64,000 bases of DNA from Nocardia rosealba (GTDB lineage: Bacteria; Actinomycetota; Actinomycetes; Mycobacteriales; Mycobacteriaceae): positions 1,147,408-1,211,407 of the forward strand of contig NZ_JAIWNA010000001.1 of assembly GCF_020216065.1 (NCBI RefSeq), read 5' to 3'. The position numbers and the translations under genes were made by a program. Below, piece by piece: positions 40,162-48,950 of the stretch. The notes beneath the pieces were generated by a model, which was not told where the DNA came from, did not search any database, and was given only the letters and a program-made list of their open reading frames with translations. The first letter of the stretch is position 1, and every line of letters starts with the position of its first letter.

Positions 40162-41052
40162 TCACCCTGCGCGGTACCGGCCGGGGGCCACACCGTATTC
40201 ACGTTTGAAGGCTTTGCCGAAGGCGTATTCGGAGCTGTAACCGGTGCGCCCGGCGATGGTGGCCAGCGGGTGGTCGGTCTCGCGCAGGAGCCGGGCGGCG
40301 GTGAGCATCCGCCAGCGGGTGAGATAGGCCAGGGGCGGTTCGCCGAGCAGGGTGGTGAAGCGCTTGGCGAACGCGGCTCGGCTCAAACCCGCACGGGCGC
40401 CCAGTGATTCGACGGTCCAGTTGTGGCCCGGGTCGTCGTGCACGGCCCGCAGCGCGCGCGACAGTTCGGGATCGGTGAACGCCACCGACCACCGTGTGGT
40501 GTCATGGGTGGCGCTCTCGGCGAGCCAGGCGCGCAACAGATAGAGCAGGAGCAGGTCGAGTAGCGGTGGGACGGCCGCGTCGGCGCCGGGGCGGGCGCCG
40601 CTGAGTTCGGCGGCGAGCAGGTCGACGGCGGCGCGCAACGACGCGTGCGTGCCGAGTCGGGCCGGAATGTGTACCACCTCGGGCAATTCCGCGAGCAATG
40701 GATGGGTGCGGTCGGCGGCGAGGTGATACGACCCGCACAGGAGGGTGGCGGGGGCGCCGGGGCCGTCGACCACTCGGACGTCGTCGGGTCCCGCGGTCTC
40801 GGTGAACGTGCTGGTGAGTTGATCGACCAGACCATGGGCGACCCCGCGCGGCATCAGCACCGCGTCGCCCGTACCGAGCGCGATGGGTTCGGCCCCCGGC
40901 CTGGTGAGCCAGCACGAACCTTGCAGGACGACATGGAAACCGGCACCTTCCATCAGCGGATACCTGCGGCCCCACGGCGCGTGCCGCACGAACATCCCTG
41001 ACGCCGGGTCGCCGGTTCGCGCGGTGGCCAACACATCACTGAGCAGATCCAT
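40162..41052 (-). CDS. AraC-family regulator (cupin_6 sensor)
   Basis: The 296-residue protein has an N-terminal cupin-like sensor (GAGFHVVLQGSCWLTRPGAE, GDAVLMPRGVAHGL) and a C-terminal AraC DNA-binding region: ESLGARAGLSRAAFAKRFTT and LATIAGRTGYSSEYAFGKAF with the closing YGVAPGRYRAG. It lies divergent from the saccharopine dehydrogenase-like gene (117 bp between) and convergent with RidA. By analogy to similar pairs it may activate the divergent reductase; this is inference from position. Confidence 0.9.
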   Translation of the reverse strand: MDLLSDVLATARTGDPASGMFVRHAPWGRRYPLMEGAGFHVVLQGSCWLTRPGAEPIALGTGDAVLMPRGVAHGLVDQLTSTFTETAGPDDVRVVDGPGAPATLLCGSYHLAADRTHPLLAELPEVVHIPARLGTHASLRAAVDLLAAELSGARPGADAAVPPLLDLLLLYLLRAWLAESATHDTTRWSVAFTDPELSRALRAVHDDPGHNWTVESLGARAGLSRAAFAKRFTTLLGEPPLAYLTRWRMLTAARLLRETDHPLATIAGRTGYSSEYAFGKAFKREYGVAPGRYRAG

Positions 41053-41169
41053 AACCGATGACGATACCTCCGAAGACGCCTGGATATCTTGTGTGGATCC
41101 TGGATGATTTCGCGTCCTGACATCTGCTCATACGCTGAGTTCATCAACCGAATGAGCAAGGAGCAGGAC

Positions 41170-42165
41170 ATGAAGATCGCCGTGTACGGGGCCAGTGGAC
41201 ACGTCGGCCGTTTCGTGGTGGCGGAACTGGCTCGCCGGGGAATCGACACCATCGTCGTGGGACGTAACGCCCAGCGGCTGACGGACTTCGGCGTACCTGC
41301 CCGGGTCGCCGCAGCCGACGATCACTCCGCGCTGGTCGCCGCCTTCACCGGAGTCGACGTGGTTATCAGCACCCTGCCCGACTACACCGGCACCGGCGAG
41401 GGCGTGCTGGGCGCCGCCGTCACCGCGGGCGCGAGCTATGTGGACGTCGCGGGCGAACAACTGTTCGCCCGCAAGGTGTTCGACGAATACGGGCCGCTCG
41501 CCGAGGCCGCGGGCGTCACTCTGGTCACGGCCGTCACGGAGGCGGGCGTGTTCGGTGACCTGCTCGCCCACCTCGGTGCGCGGCGGCTCGGCGGTGCCGA
41601 CGAGATCGTGCTCAGCCATGTCGTCGCACCCGGTGGTGAGGGTTCACGTGGCAGTATGCGCACGGTGCTGCGCAATCTGGACGTCTTCACCAGTGGTGGT
41701 CTTTCCTGGTCCGACGGCGAATTCCGCACCGGTCCCCAGCCGCGCCGGGACACCCTGCTCCTGCCCGGCGCCACCGACCCTGTCGCGGTGCTGAAGTTCC
41801 CACAGCCGGCCGTGGTGACGATCCCGCGCCATACCGCGGCCACATCGGTGGAAGGTGTGCTGGCCGAGGAGATCTTCGCGATGGTCGGCACCGTCACCGA
41901 GGCCGACCTGGAACGCGCGCCCGAAACACCCTCCGCCCCGGCGCCGTACTCGATGGTGGTCGACATCCACCGTGACGGAAAAACACTGCGCGGCACCGGA
42001 AGCGGGCCCGACACGTACCGCAACAGTGCCCAGCTCGCGGTGACGGTAGCGACCCGCATCGGCGCGGGCGCGAAACCGGGCGCGCAGTCACCGGCCGAAC
42101 TGTTCGACCCGGTCGAATTCCTCGACGCACTGGGCGAATTCGGCATGACCTGGTCGCTCGGATGA
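41170..42165 (+). CDS. Saccharopine dehydrogenase-like NAD(P)-binding protein
   Basis: The 331-residue Rossmann protein begins MKIAVYGASGHVGRFVVAEL (G-x-S-G-x-x-G nucleotide loop) and has VDVVISTLPDYTGTGEGVLG and ASYVDVAGEQLFARKVF, the pattern of bacterial saccharopine dehydrogenase-like (trans-acting enoyl reductase-like) proteins. The substrate is unknown. The ATG at 41170 follows AAGGAG at ideal spacing; 41152 is an upstream alternative. Stop and next start overlap as ATGA, so it is coupled to the lipoprotein gene. Confidence 0.85.
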   Translation: MKIAVYGASGHVGRFVVAELARRGIDTIVVGRNAQRLTDFGVPARVAAADDHSALVAAFTGVDVVISTLPDYTGTGEGVLGAAVTAGASYVDVAGEQLFARKVFDEYGPLAEAAGVTLVTAVTEAGVFGDLLAHLGARRLGGADEIVLSHVVAPGGEGSRGSMRTVLRNLDVFTSGGLSWSDGEFRTGPQPRRDTLLLPGATDPVAVLKFPQPAVVTIPRHTAATSVEGVLAEEIFAMVGTVTEADLERAPETPSAPAPYSMVVDIHRDGKTLRGTGSGPDTYRNSAQLAVTVATRIGAGAKPGAQSPAELFDPVEFLDALGEFGMTWSLG

Positions 42166-43385
42166 ACAAACCCGCACGCCGGGCGGTCGCCTTCCTCGCG
42201 ACGGTGACCGCCCTGGTGCTGGTCGCCTGCGGCACGCGTGAGCCGGCACCCGAGTGGTCGAGCGTGTGGGCGGCGGCCGCCCAGCATCCAGCGACCCAGA
42301 ACTGGTCGGCCGACGGCTTTGCCGACGAGACCGTCCGCCAGGTCGTCCGTCTGACGGACGGCGGCCCGCAGGTCCGGGTCCGGCTGTCGAATCGCTACGG
42401 CACCGAACCGCTGGCCGTCGCGAGCGCCACGGTGGCTCGTAGTGCGGGCGGCGCCGCGGTGGCACCCGAGTCGATGCACCCGTTGACAGTGGCCGGCTCG
42501 ACCACCTTCGATCTCGCCCCCGGCGCCGACGCGGCGAGCGACCCGATTCCCCTCCCGGTCGCCGCCGGGGAGGCGGTCACCGTCACGCTCTACTTCGCCC
42601 GCGCGACCGGCCCGGCGACCCAGCACGCGCAAGCTGCCACGACCAGCTTCCGTGCCGCAGGCGACCACGCGGCCGAACCGACCGCGACGCCCTTCACCGA
42701 GACCTCCCGCTCCTGGTACTACCTGACGGGCATCGACGCGATCGGCGCGGAACGGGAGGTCACCGTCGTCTTCGGCGATTCCATCACCGATGGCTACCGC
42801 TCGACTGTCGACACCGACCAGCGCTACCCGGACCAGCTCGCCCGCCACCCGGGCACCGGACCGCACGCGGTCGTCAACGCGGGTATCAGCGGCAACCGGC
42901 TGCTCACCGACTCGACCGTGCTCGGGGACAGTGCCCGCCTCCGCTTCCGTCGCGACGTCCTCGAACAACCCGGCGTCGACACGGTGATCGTGCTCGTCGG
43001 CATCAACGACATCGGCCTGGCCGGGACCACCGGCCCCGATGGCGTCTTGTCCCCGAATGTTTCGGCCGGCCAGCTCATCGCGGGTTATCGCGAGCTGATC
43101 GGCGAAGCCCGCGCGGCCGGTGTTCGCGTGATCGGTGCGACCCTGCTGCCGTTCGGCGGTTCGGTGTACTACTCACCCGGCAAGGACGACCTGCGAGCCC
43201 AGGTGAATTCCTGGATCCGCACCGGCAACGCCTTCGACGCGGTGGTGGATCTGGACCGTGCCCTGGCCGCACCGGACGACCGGAGCAGACTGGCACAACA
43301 GTTCGACAGCGGAGATCACCTGCACCCCAACGACCTCGGCTACGGTGCTATGGCGACGGCCATAGCCGACGCGGGTGTGCTGTGA
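42162..43385 (+). CDS. SGNH/GDSL hydrolase lipoprotein
   Basis: The 407-residue exported hydrolase has lipobox LVACG (cysteine about residue 23). After an N-terminal beta-rich domain of about 170 residues, the SGNH catalytic domain shows block I VVFGDSITDGY (Ser), block II GISGNRLL (Gly, Asn region), block III VGINDIG (Asn) and block V GDHLHPND (Asp, His). Related proteins are carbohydrate or lipid esterases. It overlaps the previous gene by ATGA and is followed by a terminator, so the two genes form an operon. Confidence 0.9.
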   Translation: MNKPARRAVAFLATVTALVLVACGTREPAPEWSSVWAAAAQHPATQNWSADGFADETVRQVVRLTDGGPQVRVRLSNRYGTEPLAVASATVARSAGGAAVAPESMHPLTVAGSTTFDLAPGADAASDPIPLPVAAGEAVTVTLYFARATGPATQHAQAATTSFRAAGDHAAEPTATPFTETSRSWYYLTGIDAIGAEREVTVVFGDSITDGYRSTVDTDQRYPDQLARHPGTGPHAVVNAGISGNRLLTDSTVLGDSARLRFRRDVLEQPGVDTVIVLVGINDIGLAGTTGPDGVLSPNVSAGQLIAGYRELIGEARAAGVRVIGATLLPFGGSVYYSPGKDDLRAQVNSWIRTGNAFDAVVDLDRALAAPDDRSRLAQQFDSGDHLHPNDLGYGAMATAIADAGVL

Positions 43386-43471
43386 TGCTCGACAGCGGCG
43401 AGGCTGTCACCAGCGCCGGAAGAGACCACCGGGTCAACAACCGGTGAACCCTGACTGCTCGAGTGGCAGTC

Positions 43472-43498
43472 GGGGCGAGGGCTCGATATGCTCGCCCC
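43472..43498 (+). terminator. Terminator after the SGNH hydrolase
   Basis: GGGGCGAG (43472-43479) pairs with CTCGCCCC (43491-43498), loop 11 nt, followed by GTTAT. It lies 87 bp after the stop codon and before the conservon. A smaller GACTGC/GCAGTC repeat lies just upstream at 43453-43471. Confidence 0.6.
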
Positions 43499-43557
43499 GT
43501 TATCGAAACGGGCTGCCTTGCTGCATGTTTGGCTCGAGGATTGGTGGTTGGGGGCCT

Positions 43558-45009
43558 GTGGTTACTGCGGAAGTCGGGCCGGTGACGCACGCGACCGGGG
43601 ACCGCACGACAGCGGGACCGGCGGGGTACGTGGTGCTGAGCGCCGCAGTGGTCATCGTGGTGATCGCCGCGCTCACCGTGGTTTTCGCGCCCCCTCTCAT
43701 CGGCGTTCCCGTGCTGGTCGGGGCGTTGGTCACGGCGCTGATCGCCTGTCCGGCGGTATTCGTCGCGCTGCGCCAAACCGCGAAAGCCGATCTCTCCGCC
43801 GCCGCCGCGCAGCGCGCCGAACAGCAGCTGGCGGCCACCGTCGCCGAGGCGACGCAGCGCATCGCGAAGGCCGAGGAAAACAGCTCCGCCTACGCCTGGG
43901 AGGCGCAGGAGAATTCGCGTCGCGGTGCCGCCGCGCTCGCGGCCTTCGCCGGTGCCGCCAGCCGTATCCAGGCCATGACCACCAGCATGCTCGCCGAACT
44001 GCGCGAGATGGAACACCGTCACGCCGACCCCCGCGTACTCACCGACCTGCTCCACATCGACCACCGCACCGCCCAGACCGGCCGCCTCGCCGACAGCATC
44101 GCGGTCCTGAGCGGCGCCCGCACCGGTCGCCGCTGGGCCAAACCGATCGCGATGGAGTCGATTCTGCGTGGTGCGATGGGCCGCGTGGCCGGGTATCAGC
44201 GCGTGCGCTTGCGCGCGGTGGCCGAGGTCGGTATCGCCGGGCACGCCGCCGAAGGCGTGATGCACGCACTGGCCGAACTGCTCGACAACGCCTGCAACTT
44301 CTCCCCGCCCACCACCGAGGTGCATGTCTACGCGGCGGAAGTGCCTGCGGGCGTTGTCATCACGATCGAGGACAGCGGTCTGGTGATGAGCGAATCTGCC
44401 CTGCGCCGCGCCGAGGCCGCTGTGAGCGGACGCGACCACAAGGGCAAGGGCGCCGACCTGGCCTCCCTCTCGGGCACCCGGCTCGGGCTGGCCGTGGTCG
44501 GAAACCTCGCGCGCAAACACGATCTCACCGTGTCGTACCGGCCCTCGGCCATCGGTGGCACGGCGGTGGTCGTCGTCGTCCCGCGCGAACTCACCGCCCG
44601 CGCCGAACGCCGGGGCCGCGACACGGGCCGCCACGCCGCGCCCGCCACCCAGCGTGCCGACACCGGCGGCATCCAGCTCACCAACCTCGGCCAGTTCGAC
44701 GCACCGACCCCGCGGCCGACACCGCACACCGAGAACGGCGACCTCGGCTGGGCCGACGCCATCGCCCGCCAGGTGTCACCACCCGCCGGTGAGGCCGCCC
44801 ACTTGCCTACGGCGACCACCCCGGCGCTGCCCAAGCGCCGTCGCGGCAGCACTCTCGCGCAGGTCCATCCCGAAGGTCTCACCCCGCCCGCGCCCACCCA
44901 GGCGACGCCGGCGAAACCCTCGGCACTCGGCGCCTTCCAACGTTCTGCCCGCACCGAGCCGCGCACAGGCAGCGCCGCCTCTGCCCCAGACCCTCAGGAG
45001 GACCGATGA
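43558..45009 (+). CDS. Conservon sensor ATPase (CvnA-type, nitrate/histidine-kinase-like)
   Basis: The 483-residue protein opens the conservon. Two membrane segments lie near residues 21-72 (VVLSAAVVIVVIAALTVVFA, then IGVPVLVGALVTALIACPAV), followed by a helical linker and a HATPase_c-like domain with ALAELLDNACNFSPP (N box) and TIEDSGLVMS. The H-box of true kinases is not obvious, as is usual for this type. A 150-residue Pro/Thr-rich tail ends the protein. The GTG at 43558 follows GGGGG; ATG 43525 is the alternative. It acts at the membrane with the roadblock, DUF742 and GTPase proteins encoded next. Confidence 0.88.
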   Translation: MVTAEVGPVTHATGDRTTAGPAGYVVLSAAVVIVVIAALTVVFAPPLIGVPVLVGALVTALIACPAVFVALRQTAKADLSAAAAQRAEQQLAATVAEATQRIAKAEENSSAYAWEAQENSRRGAAALAAFAGAASRIQAMTTSMLAELREMEHRHADPRVLTDLLHIDHRTAQTGRLADSIAVLSGARTGRRWAKPIAMESILRGAMGRVAGYQRVRLRAVAEVGIAGHAAEGVMHALAELLDNACNFSPPTTEVHVYAAEVPAGVVITIEDSGLVMSESALRRAEAAVSGRDHKGKGADLASLSGTRLGLAVVGNLARKHDLTVSYRPSAIGGTAVVVVVPRELTARAERRGRDTGRHAAPATQRADTGGIQLTNLGQFDAPTPRPTPHTENGDLGWADAIARQVSPPAGEAAHLPTATTPALPKRRRGSTLAQVHPEGLTPPAPTQATPAKPSALGAFQRSARTEPRTGSAASAPDPQEDR

Positions 45010-45413
45010 CCACCACCGCCGCGACCAATCTCGGCTGGTTGCTCGAGAAACTGCTCGCCCGCACCCCACGCACCCGCCACGCCCTGCTGCTCTCGGGTGA
45101 CGGCCTCAAGATCTGCCACACCCCGGAACTCGACACCGACCGCGCCGACCAACTCGCCGCGATCGCCGCCGGTTTCCAGAGCCTCGCGCACGGGGCCTCC
45201 GTCGAATTCGGTGACGGGCGAGGCGGAGTCCGCCAGTCGATGACCGAGTTCTACGGCGGCATCCTGTTCGTGGTCGAGGCCGGACTCGGCGCGCACTTAG
45301 CGGTGATCGCCGCCGAGGACGCCGACGCGGGCCTGGTCGGGCACACCATGCACGAACTGGTCGAGCAGCTCGGCGAACACCTCGCCGCCCAGCCGCGCCG
45401 AGGAACTCCGTAA
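45006..45413 (+). CDS. Roadblock/LC7 domain protein (CvnB-type)
   Basis: The 135-residue roadblock/LC7-fold protein: NLGWLLEKLLARTPRTRHAL, LLSGDGLKICHTPELD, SLAHGASVEFGDGRGGVRQS and LGAHLAVIAAEDADAGLVGH. Such proteins scaffold or regulate small GTPases, here the CvnD-type protein. Start ATG overlaps the previous stop (ATGA). Confidence 0.93.
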   Translation: MTTTAATNLGWLLEKLLARTPRTRHALLLSGDGLKICHTPELDTDRADQLAAIAAGFQSLAHGASVEFGDGRGGVRQSMTEFYGGILFVVEAGLGAHLAVIAAEDADAGLVGHTMHELVEQLGEHLAAQPRRGTP

Positions 45414-45751
45414 TGCTCGGCCGCGACGACGATCCCGACCGGTTCTACACCCTCACCGGCGGCCGGATGCCCGCCGACGACGACTTCGACCTGGTCACCC
45501 TCGTGGTCAGCGAGTCGGCGCCGAACGCGGGCATGACCTCCGAACAGGTCGCGATCCTCGAGCTGTGCGTGGCGCCGACCGCCGTGGTGGAGATCGCGGC
45601 CGAACTGCGGCTGCCGGTGGGCGTGGCGACGGTTGTGCTGTCGGATCTGCTCGCCGCGGGCAAGATCACCATCAGGCCACCGCTGTCGGCGGCGATGAAT
45701 CTGGATCTTTCCACCCTCGAGAAGGTGCTCGTTGGACTTCGCAGGCTCTGA
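45413..45751 (+). CDS. DUF742 protein (CvnC-type)
   Basis: The 112-residue DUF742 protein is winged-helix-like: FYTLTGGRMPADDDFDLVTL, SEQVAILELCVAPTAVVEIA and LPVGVATVVLSDLLAAGKIT. Its start codon ATG shares one base with the CvnB stop (TAATG), and its end overlaps CvnD by 20 bp. In other conservons CvnC helps link the complex to the GTPase; no enzymatic activity is expected. Confidence 0.93.
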   Translation: MLGRDDDPDRFYTLTGGRMPADDDFDLVTLVVSESAPNAGMTSEQVAILELCVAPTAVVEIAAELRLPVGVATVVLSDLLAAGKITIRPPLSAAMNLDLSTLEKVLVGLRRL

Positions 45752-46346
45752 AGACGTACCCGAGCGGTCACGAGCGCCGCTGCACAGCACGGCGCGGCAC
45801 GGGTTGAAAATCGTCATCATCGGCGGATTCGGTGTCGGCAAAACGACATTGGTCCGGTCGGTGAGCGAGATCCGCCCCCTCGACACCGAGGCGACGATGA
45901 CCGACGTGGGTGTCGGCGTCGACGACGCGAGCGGCGTACCGGGCAAGTCGACCACCACCGTCGCCTTCGACTTCGGCCGCATCAGTATCGACGACGAGCA
46001 CGTCCTGTATCTCTTCGGCGCCCCTGGGCAGCAACGGTTCTGGTTCCTCTGGGACCGGTTGTTCGCCGGTGCGCTCGGTGCGATCGTGCTCGTCGATCAG
46101 CGGCGCATCGCCGATTCCTGGTATGCCATCGACCGCCTCGAACACCAGGGCACGCCATTCGTGGTCGCCTGCAACGACTTCGGAGAATCACATGCCCCCG
46201 AGGCGGTGCGCGACGCGCTGGACCTGGACCCGGCGGTCCCGCTGCTGATGTGTGACGCCCGCTCGCGTGAATCGAGCAAACAGGTACTCATCGCCCTGAT
46301 CGAGCACCTGTATTCTGTTGTTCCACAGGGGGAGAGCGTCTCATGA
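45732..46346 (+). CDS. Small GTP-binding protein (CvnD-type)
   Basis: The 204-residue Ras-like GTPase: Walker A IGGFGVGKTTLVRSVSE, switch region TMTDVGVGVDD, G3-like LYLFGAPGQQRFWFLWDRL (with G-x-P-G-Q instead of DxxG), and ACNDFG in place of NKxD. This matches actinobacterial conservon GTPases. A TTG start at 45732 lies within the DUF742 gene, giving 20 bp of overlap. Stop overlaps the P450 start by ATGA, so the GTPase and P450 are coupled. Confidence 0.93.
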   Translation: MDFAGSEDVPERSRAPLHSTARHGLKIVIIGGFGVGKTTLVRSVSEIRPLDTEATMTDVGVGVDDASGVPGKSTTTVAFDFGRISIDDEHVLYLFGAPGQQRFWFLWDRLFAGALGAIVLVDQRRIADSWYAIDRLEHQGTPFVVACNDFGESHAPEAVRDALDLDPAVPLLMCDARSRESSKQVLIALIEHLYSVVPQGESVS

Positions 46347-47596
46347 GCACACCGACAGGCGCCTGCCCGGTCACCGGCGCCGTCCCGCTGAGCGGCCCCG
46401 AGTTCCATATCGAACCGCACGAGGTGTACCGGCGGATGCGCCGCGAACACGGCCCGGTCGTCGCCGTCGAACTGCCCGGCGGCTTTCCCGCCTGGCTGGT
46501 GATCGGATACCGCGAACTGCACCAGGTGACCAGCGATCCGGTGCTGTTCCCGCGCGATGTGTCGCTGTGGAACCAGTGGGGTCGCGTGCCCGAGGACTGG
46601 CCGCTGCTGCCGATGGTCGGGCGGCCGATGCCCTCGATCTATTTCACCGCCGGTGCCGAACACCGCCGCCACCTGGCCATGGTCGAACCCGCGCTCGACG
46701 CGGTCGACCACTTCGAATTGCGCCGTGCCTGTGAGGAACTCGCCGATCAGCTGGTCGACCGGTTCTGTGGGCGCGGCACCGCCGACCTGGTCGCCGAATT
46801 CGCCGAACCGCTACCGGTGCTCGCGCTCGGACGCATCCTCGGCCTGCCCGACGCCGATGCCGCCGACCTGGCGCTGACCATGAAGACCCTCGCCGACGGC
46901 GGCGCCGACGCCCAGGCCGGGCACCTGCGTTTCGCCGAGCACATGGCCCGCCTCGTCGCCGCCAAGAAGGCCCGCCCCGGCGGTGATCTCACCTCGTTGA
47001 TGCTGGCCGACCCCGAGCCGTTCACCGACGAGGAATACATGAACGACCTGATGGCGATCGCCGCCGCGGGTCACCTCACCACCGCCGACTGGCTCGGCAG
47101 CTCGATGCGGCTGATGCTCACCGACGAACGCTTCGCCGCCGCACTCGGTGGCGGCAGGCGCAGCGTCGGCCAGGCCATGAACGAGGTGCTCTGGGAAGAG
47201 GGGCCGACCTCCATCCTGGCCGGTCGCTGGGCCGCCCGCGACACGCGCCTGGGCGACCGCACCATCCGCGCCGGGGACATGCTGCTGCTCGGCCTGGCCG
47301 CTGCGAATCTCGATCCGCATGTGCGCCAGTCGTTTTCCGACGGCGACACCGTACCCACCGGCAACAACGCGCACTTCGCGTTCAGCTACGGCGAATACCG
47401 CTGCCCGTACCCGGCGCAGCAGATCGCCGAGATCATCGCTCGAACCGGGATCGAGGTGCTGCTCGACCGGCTCCCCGATGTCGACCTGGCGGTTCCGGCC
47501 GACCAGCTCACCCGGCGACCTTCGGCTTTCCTTCGGGGCATGCAAGCACTGCCCGTTCGTTTCACCCCTGTTCGACCCGTCGGAGGTTTCTCGTGA
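46343..47596 (+). CDS. Conservon cytochrome P450 lacking the EXXR arginine (CYP157-like)
   Basis: The 417-residue P450 has the I-helix [12 protein letters not shown] and a heme loop [14 protein letters not shown] with the proximal cysteine. The K-helix, aligned on the second P450, reads [19 protein letters not shown] replaces E-x-x-R. The CYP157 family of Streptomyces conservons shows the same loss (E-Q-S-L-W), so this is probably an orthologous type. Heme binding is likely preserved; catalytic competence is uncertain. It overlaps CvnD and the next P450 by 4 bp each, and likely forms a partner pair with the second P450. Confidence 0.9.
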   Translation: MSTPTGACPVTGAVPLSGPEFHIEPHEVYRRMRREHGPVVAVELPGGFPAWLVIGYRELHQVTSDPVLFPRDVSLWNQWGRVPEDWPLLPMVGRPMPSIYFTAGAEHRRHLAMVEPALDAVDHFELRRACEELADQLVDRFCGRGTADLVAEFAEPLPVLALGRILGLPDADAADLALTMKTLADGGADAQAGHLRFAEHMARLVAAKKARPGGDLTSLMLADPEPFTDEEYMNDLMAIAAAGHLTTADWLGSSMRLMLTDERFAAALGGGRRSVGQAMNEVLWEEGPTSILAGRWAARDTRLGDRTIRAGDMLLLGLAAANLDPHVRQSFSDGDTVPTGNNAHFAFSYGEYRCPYPAQQIAEIIARTGIEVLLDRLPDVDLAVPADQLTRRPSAFLRGMQALPVRFTPVRPVGGFS

Positions 47597-48813
47597 GTTC
47601 GCAATGCCCTATCGCCATCGACCCCATGGTCGGTGATCTCGCGGGGGAGACCGCCCGACTTCGTGACGCGGGGCCGATCACCCGGATCGACCTGATGGGT
47701 GTGACGGTGTGGACCGTCACCGACCACGCCCTGGCCCGCCAGTTGACCACCGACACCCGTCTGGTGAAGGACATCAACGCCTGGAAACTGTTCGCCGACG
47801 GCGTCGTCGGCAACCAATGGCCGCTGATCGGGATGGTCGACGTCGACCGCTCGATGTTCAGTGTCGACGGCGCCGAACACCGCAGGCTGCGGCTCAAGAC
47901 CGCCCAGGCGCTGGCCCCGCGCCGGCTCGAGGAACTGCGCCCGCGGATCGAAGCACTCACCGCCGAACTCCTCGACGACCTCGCCGCGGCCGGTGCCGAC
48001 GGCACGCCGGTGGACCTCAAGCAGGTGTTCGCCTACCCGCTGCCCATGCGCGTGGTCGGCGACCTGATGGGTGTCGCGCGCGAAGACCACGCCCAGCTGC
48101 TCGACTGGTACAAGAAGTTCTTCTCCGTGATGACCCCGCAGGACGAGCGCCTGCGCGTGATCGGCGAACTGGACGTGTACTTCACCGACCAGGTGCGCAA
48201 GAAGATCGCCGACCCGGGCGACGATCTCACCTCGGCGTTCGTCGTCGCCGACGAGGGCGGCGAGGCGCTCACCGAGGAGGAGGCGATCGGCAATATCAAG
48301 GCCCTCGTCGCCGCCGGGCACGAGACCACCGTGAGCCTCATCGTCAACACCGTGCGCGCGCTGCTCAACGAACCCGAGCAGTTGGCGAAAGTCCTTGCAG
48401 GCGAAGTGGACTGGAAGCAGGTCATCGAGGAGTCGCTGCGCTGGGACGGACCCGTCTCGCACCTGCTGATGCGCTTCGCCACCGAGGACATCACCGTGGG
48501 CGACACCGTGATCGAGAAGGGCGAGGGTGTGGTGATGTCCTACCGCGCCGTCGGCCGCGACTTCGCCGTGCACGGTGAGACCGCCGACGAATTCGACGTG
48601 ACCCGCTCGACCGCCAACCGCCACCTGGCCTTCGGCTACGGCCCGCACATCTGCCCCGGTGCGGCACTGTCGCGGCTCGAGGCCGCGATCGCGCTGCCCG
48701 CGCTGTTCGCCCGCTTCCCGAACCTGCGCCTGGCCGTGCCCGACAGCGAACTCGGCAACCTGCCGGTGCTGACCCAGAACGATCTGGCCGCGCTGCCGAT
48801 CACCCTGAACTGA
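47593..48813 (+). CDS. Conservon cytochrome P450, canonical (CYP154-like)
   Basis: The 406-residue P450 has every catalytic motif: [11 protein letters not shown] (I-helix), [10 protein letters not shown] (E-x-x-R) and [15 protein letters not shown] with the heme cysteine. It resembles CYP154-type enzymes that accompany CYP157 in conservons. GTG start overlaps the preceding stop (GTGA), so six genes from CvnA are coupled. The P450 at 26706 is a distant paralogue. Substrate unknown. A poly-G tract lies directly after the stop. Confidence 0.92.
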   Translation: MSSQCPIAIDPMVGDLAGETARLRDAGPITRIDLMGVTVWTVTDHALARQLTTDTRLVKDINAWKLFADGVVGNQWPLIGMVDVDRSMFSVDGAEHRRLRLKTAQALAPRRLEELRPRIEALTAELLDDLAAAGADGTPVDLKQVFAYPLPMRVVGDLMGVAREDHAQLLDWYKKFFSVMTPQDERLRVIGELDVYFTDQVRKKIADPGDDLTSAFVVADEGGEALTEEEAIGNIKALVAAGHETTVSLIVNTVRALLNEPEQLAKVLAGEVDWKQVIEESLRWDGPVSHLLMRFATEDITVGDTVIEKGEGVVMSYRAVGRDFAVHGETADEFDVTRSTANRHLAFGYGPHICPGAALSRLEAAIALPALFARFPNLRLAVPDSELGNLPVLTQNDLAALPITLN

Positions 48814-48818
48814 CCGGC

Positions 48819-48940
48819 GTCGGGGGGGGGGGCGGGGGGGGGCGGGGGGGGGGGGGGCCCCCCGCGAACCAACACCCCAAGCCCCCCCCGTCCCCCCGCG
48901 GGCGCCGGCCCGCGCGGGGGTCACTGTCCCCCCGGCCCCG
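48819..48940. other. Poly-G/C low-complexity tract, possible sequencing or assembly artefact
   Basis: Between the stops of two convergent genes the sequence is almost pure G for 36 bases (48822-48857, broken by single Cs), then C-runs and short GC-only words. Natural terminators elsewhere in the window have distinct stems; this has none that fold uniquely. Long homopolymer G runs are a typical weak point of sequencing, so the true sequence may be a hairpin of different length. Confidence 0.6.
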
Positions 48941-48950
48941 ACGCTCTACT

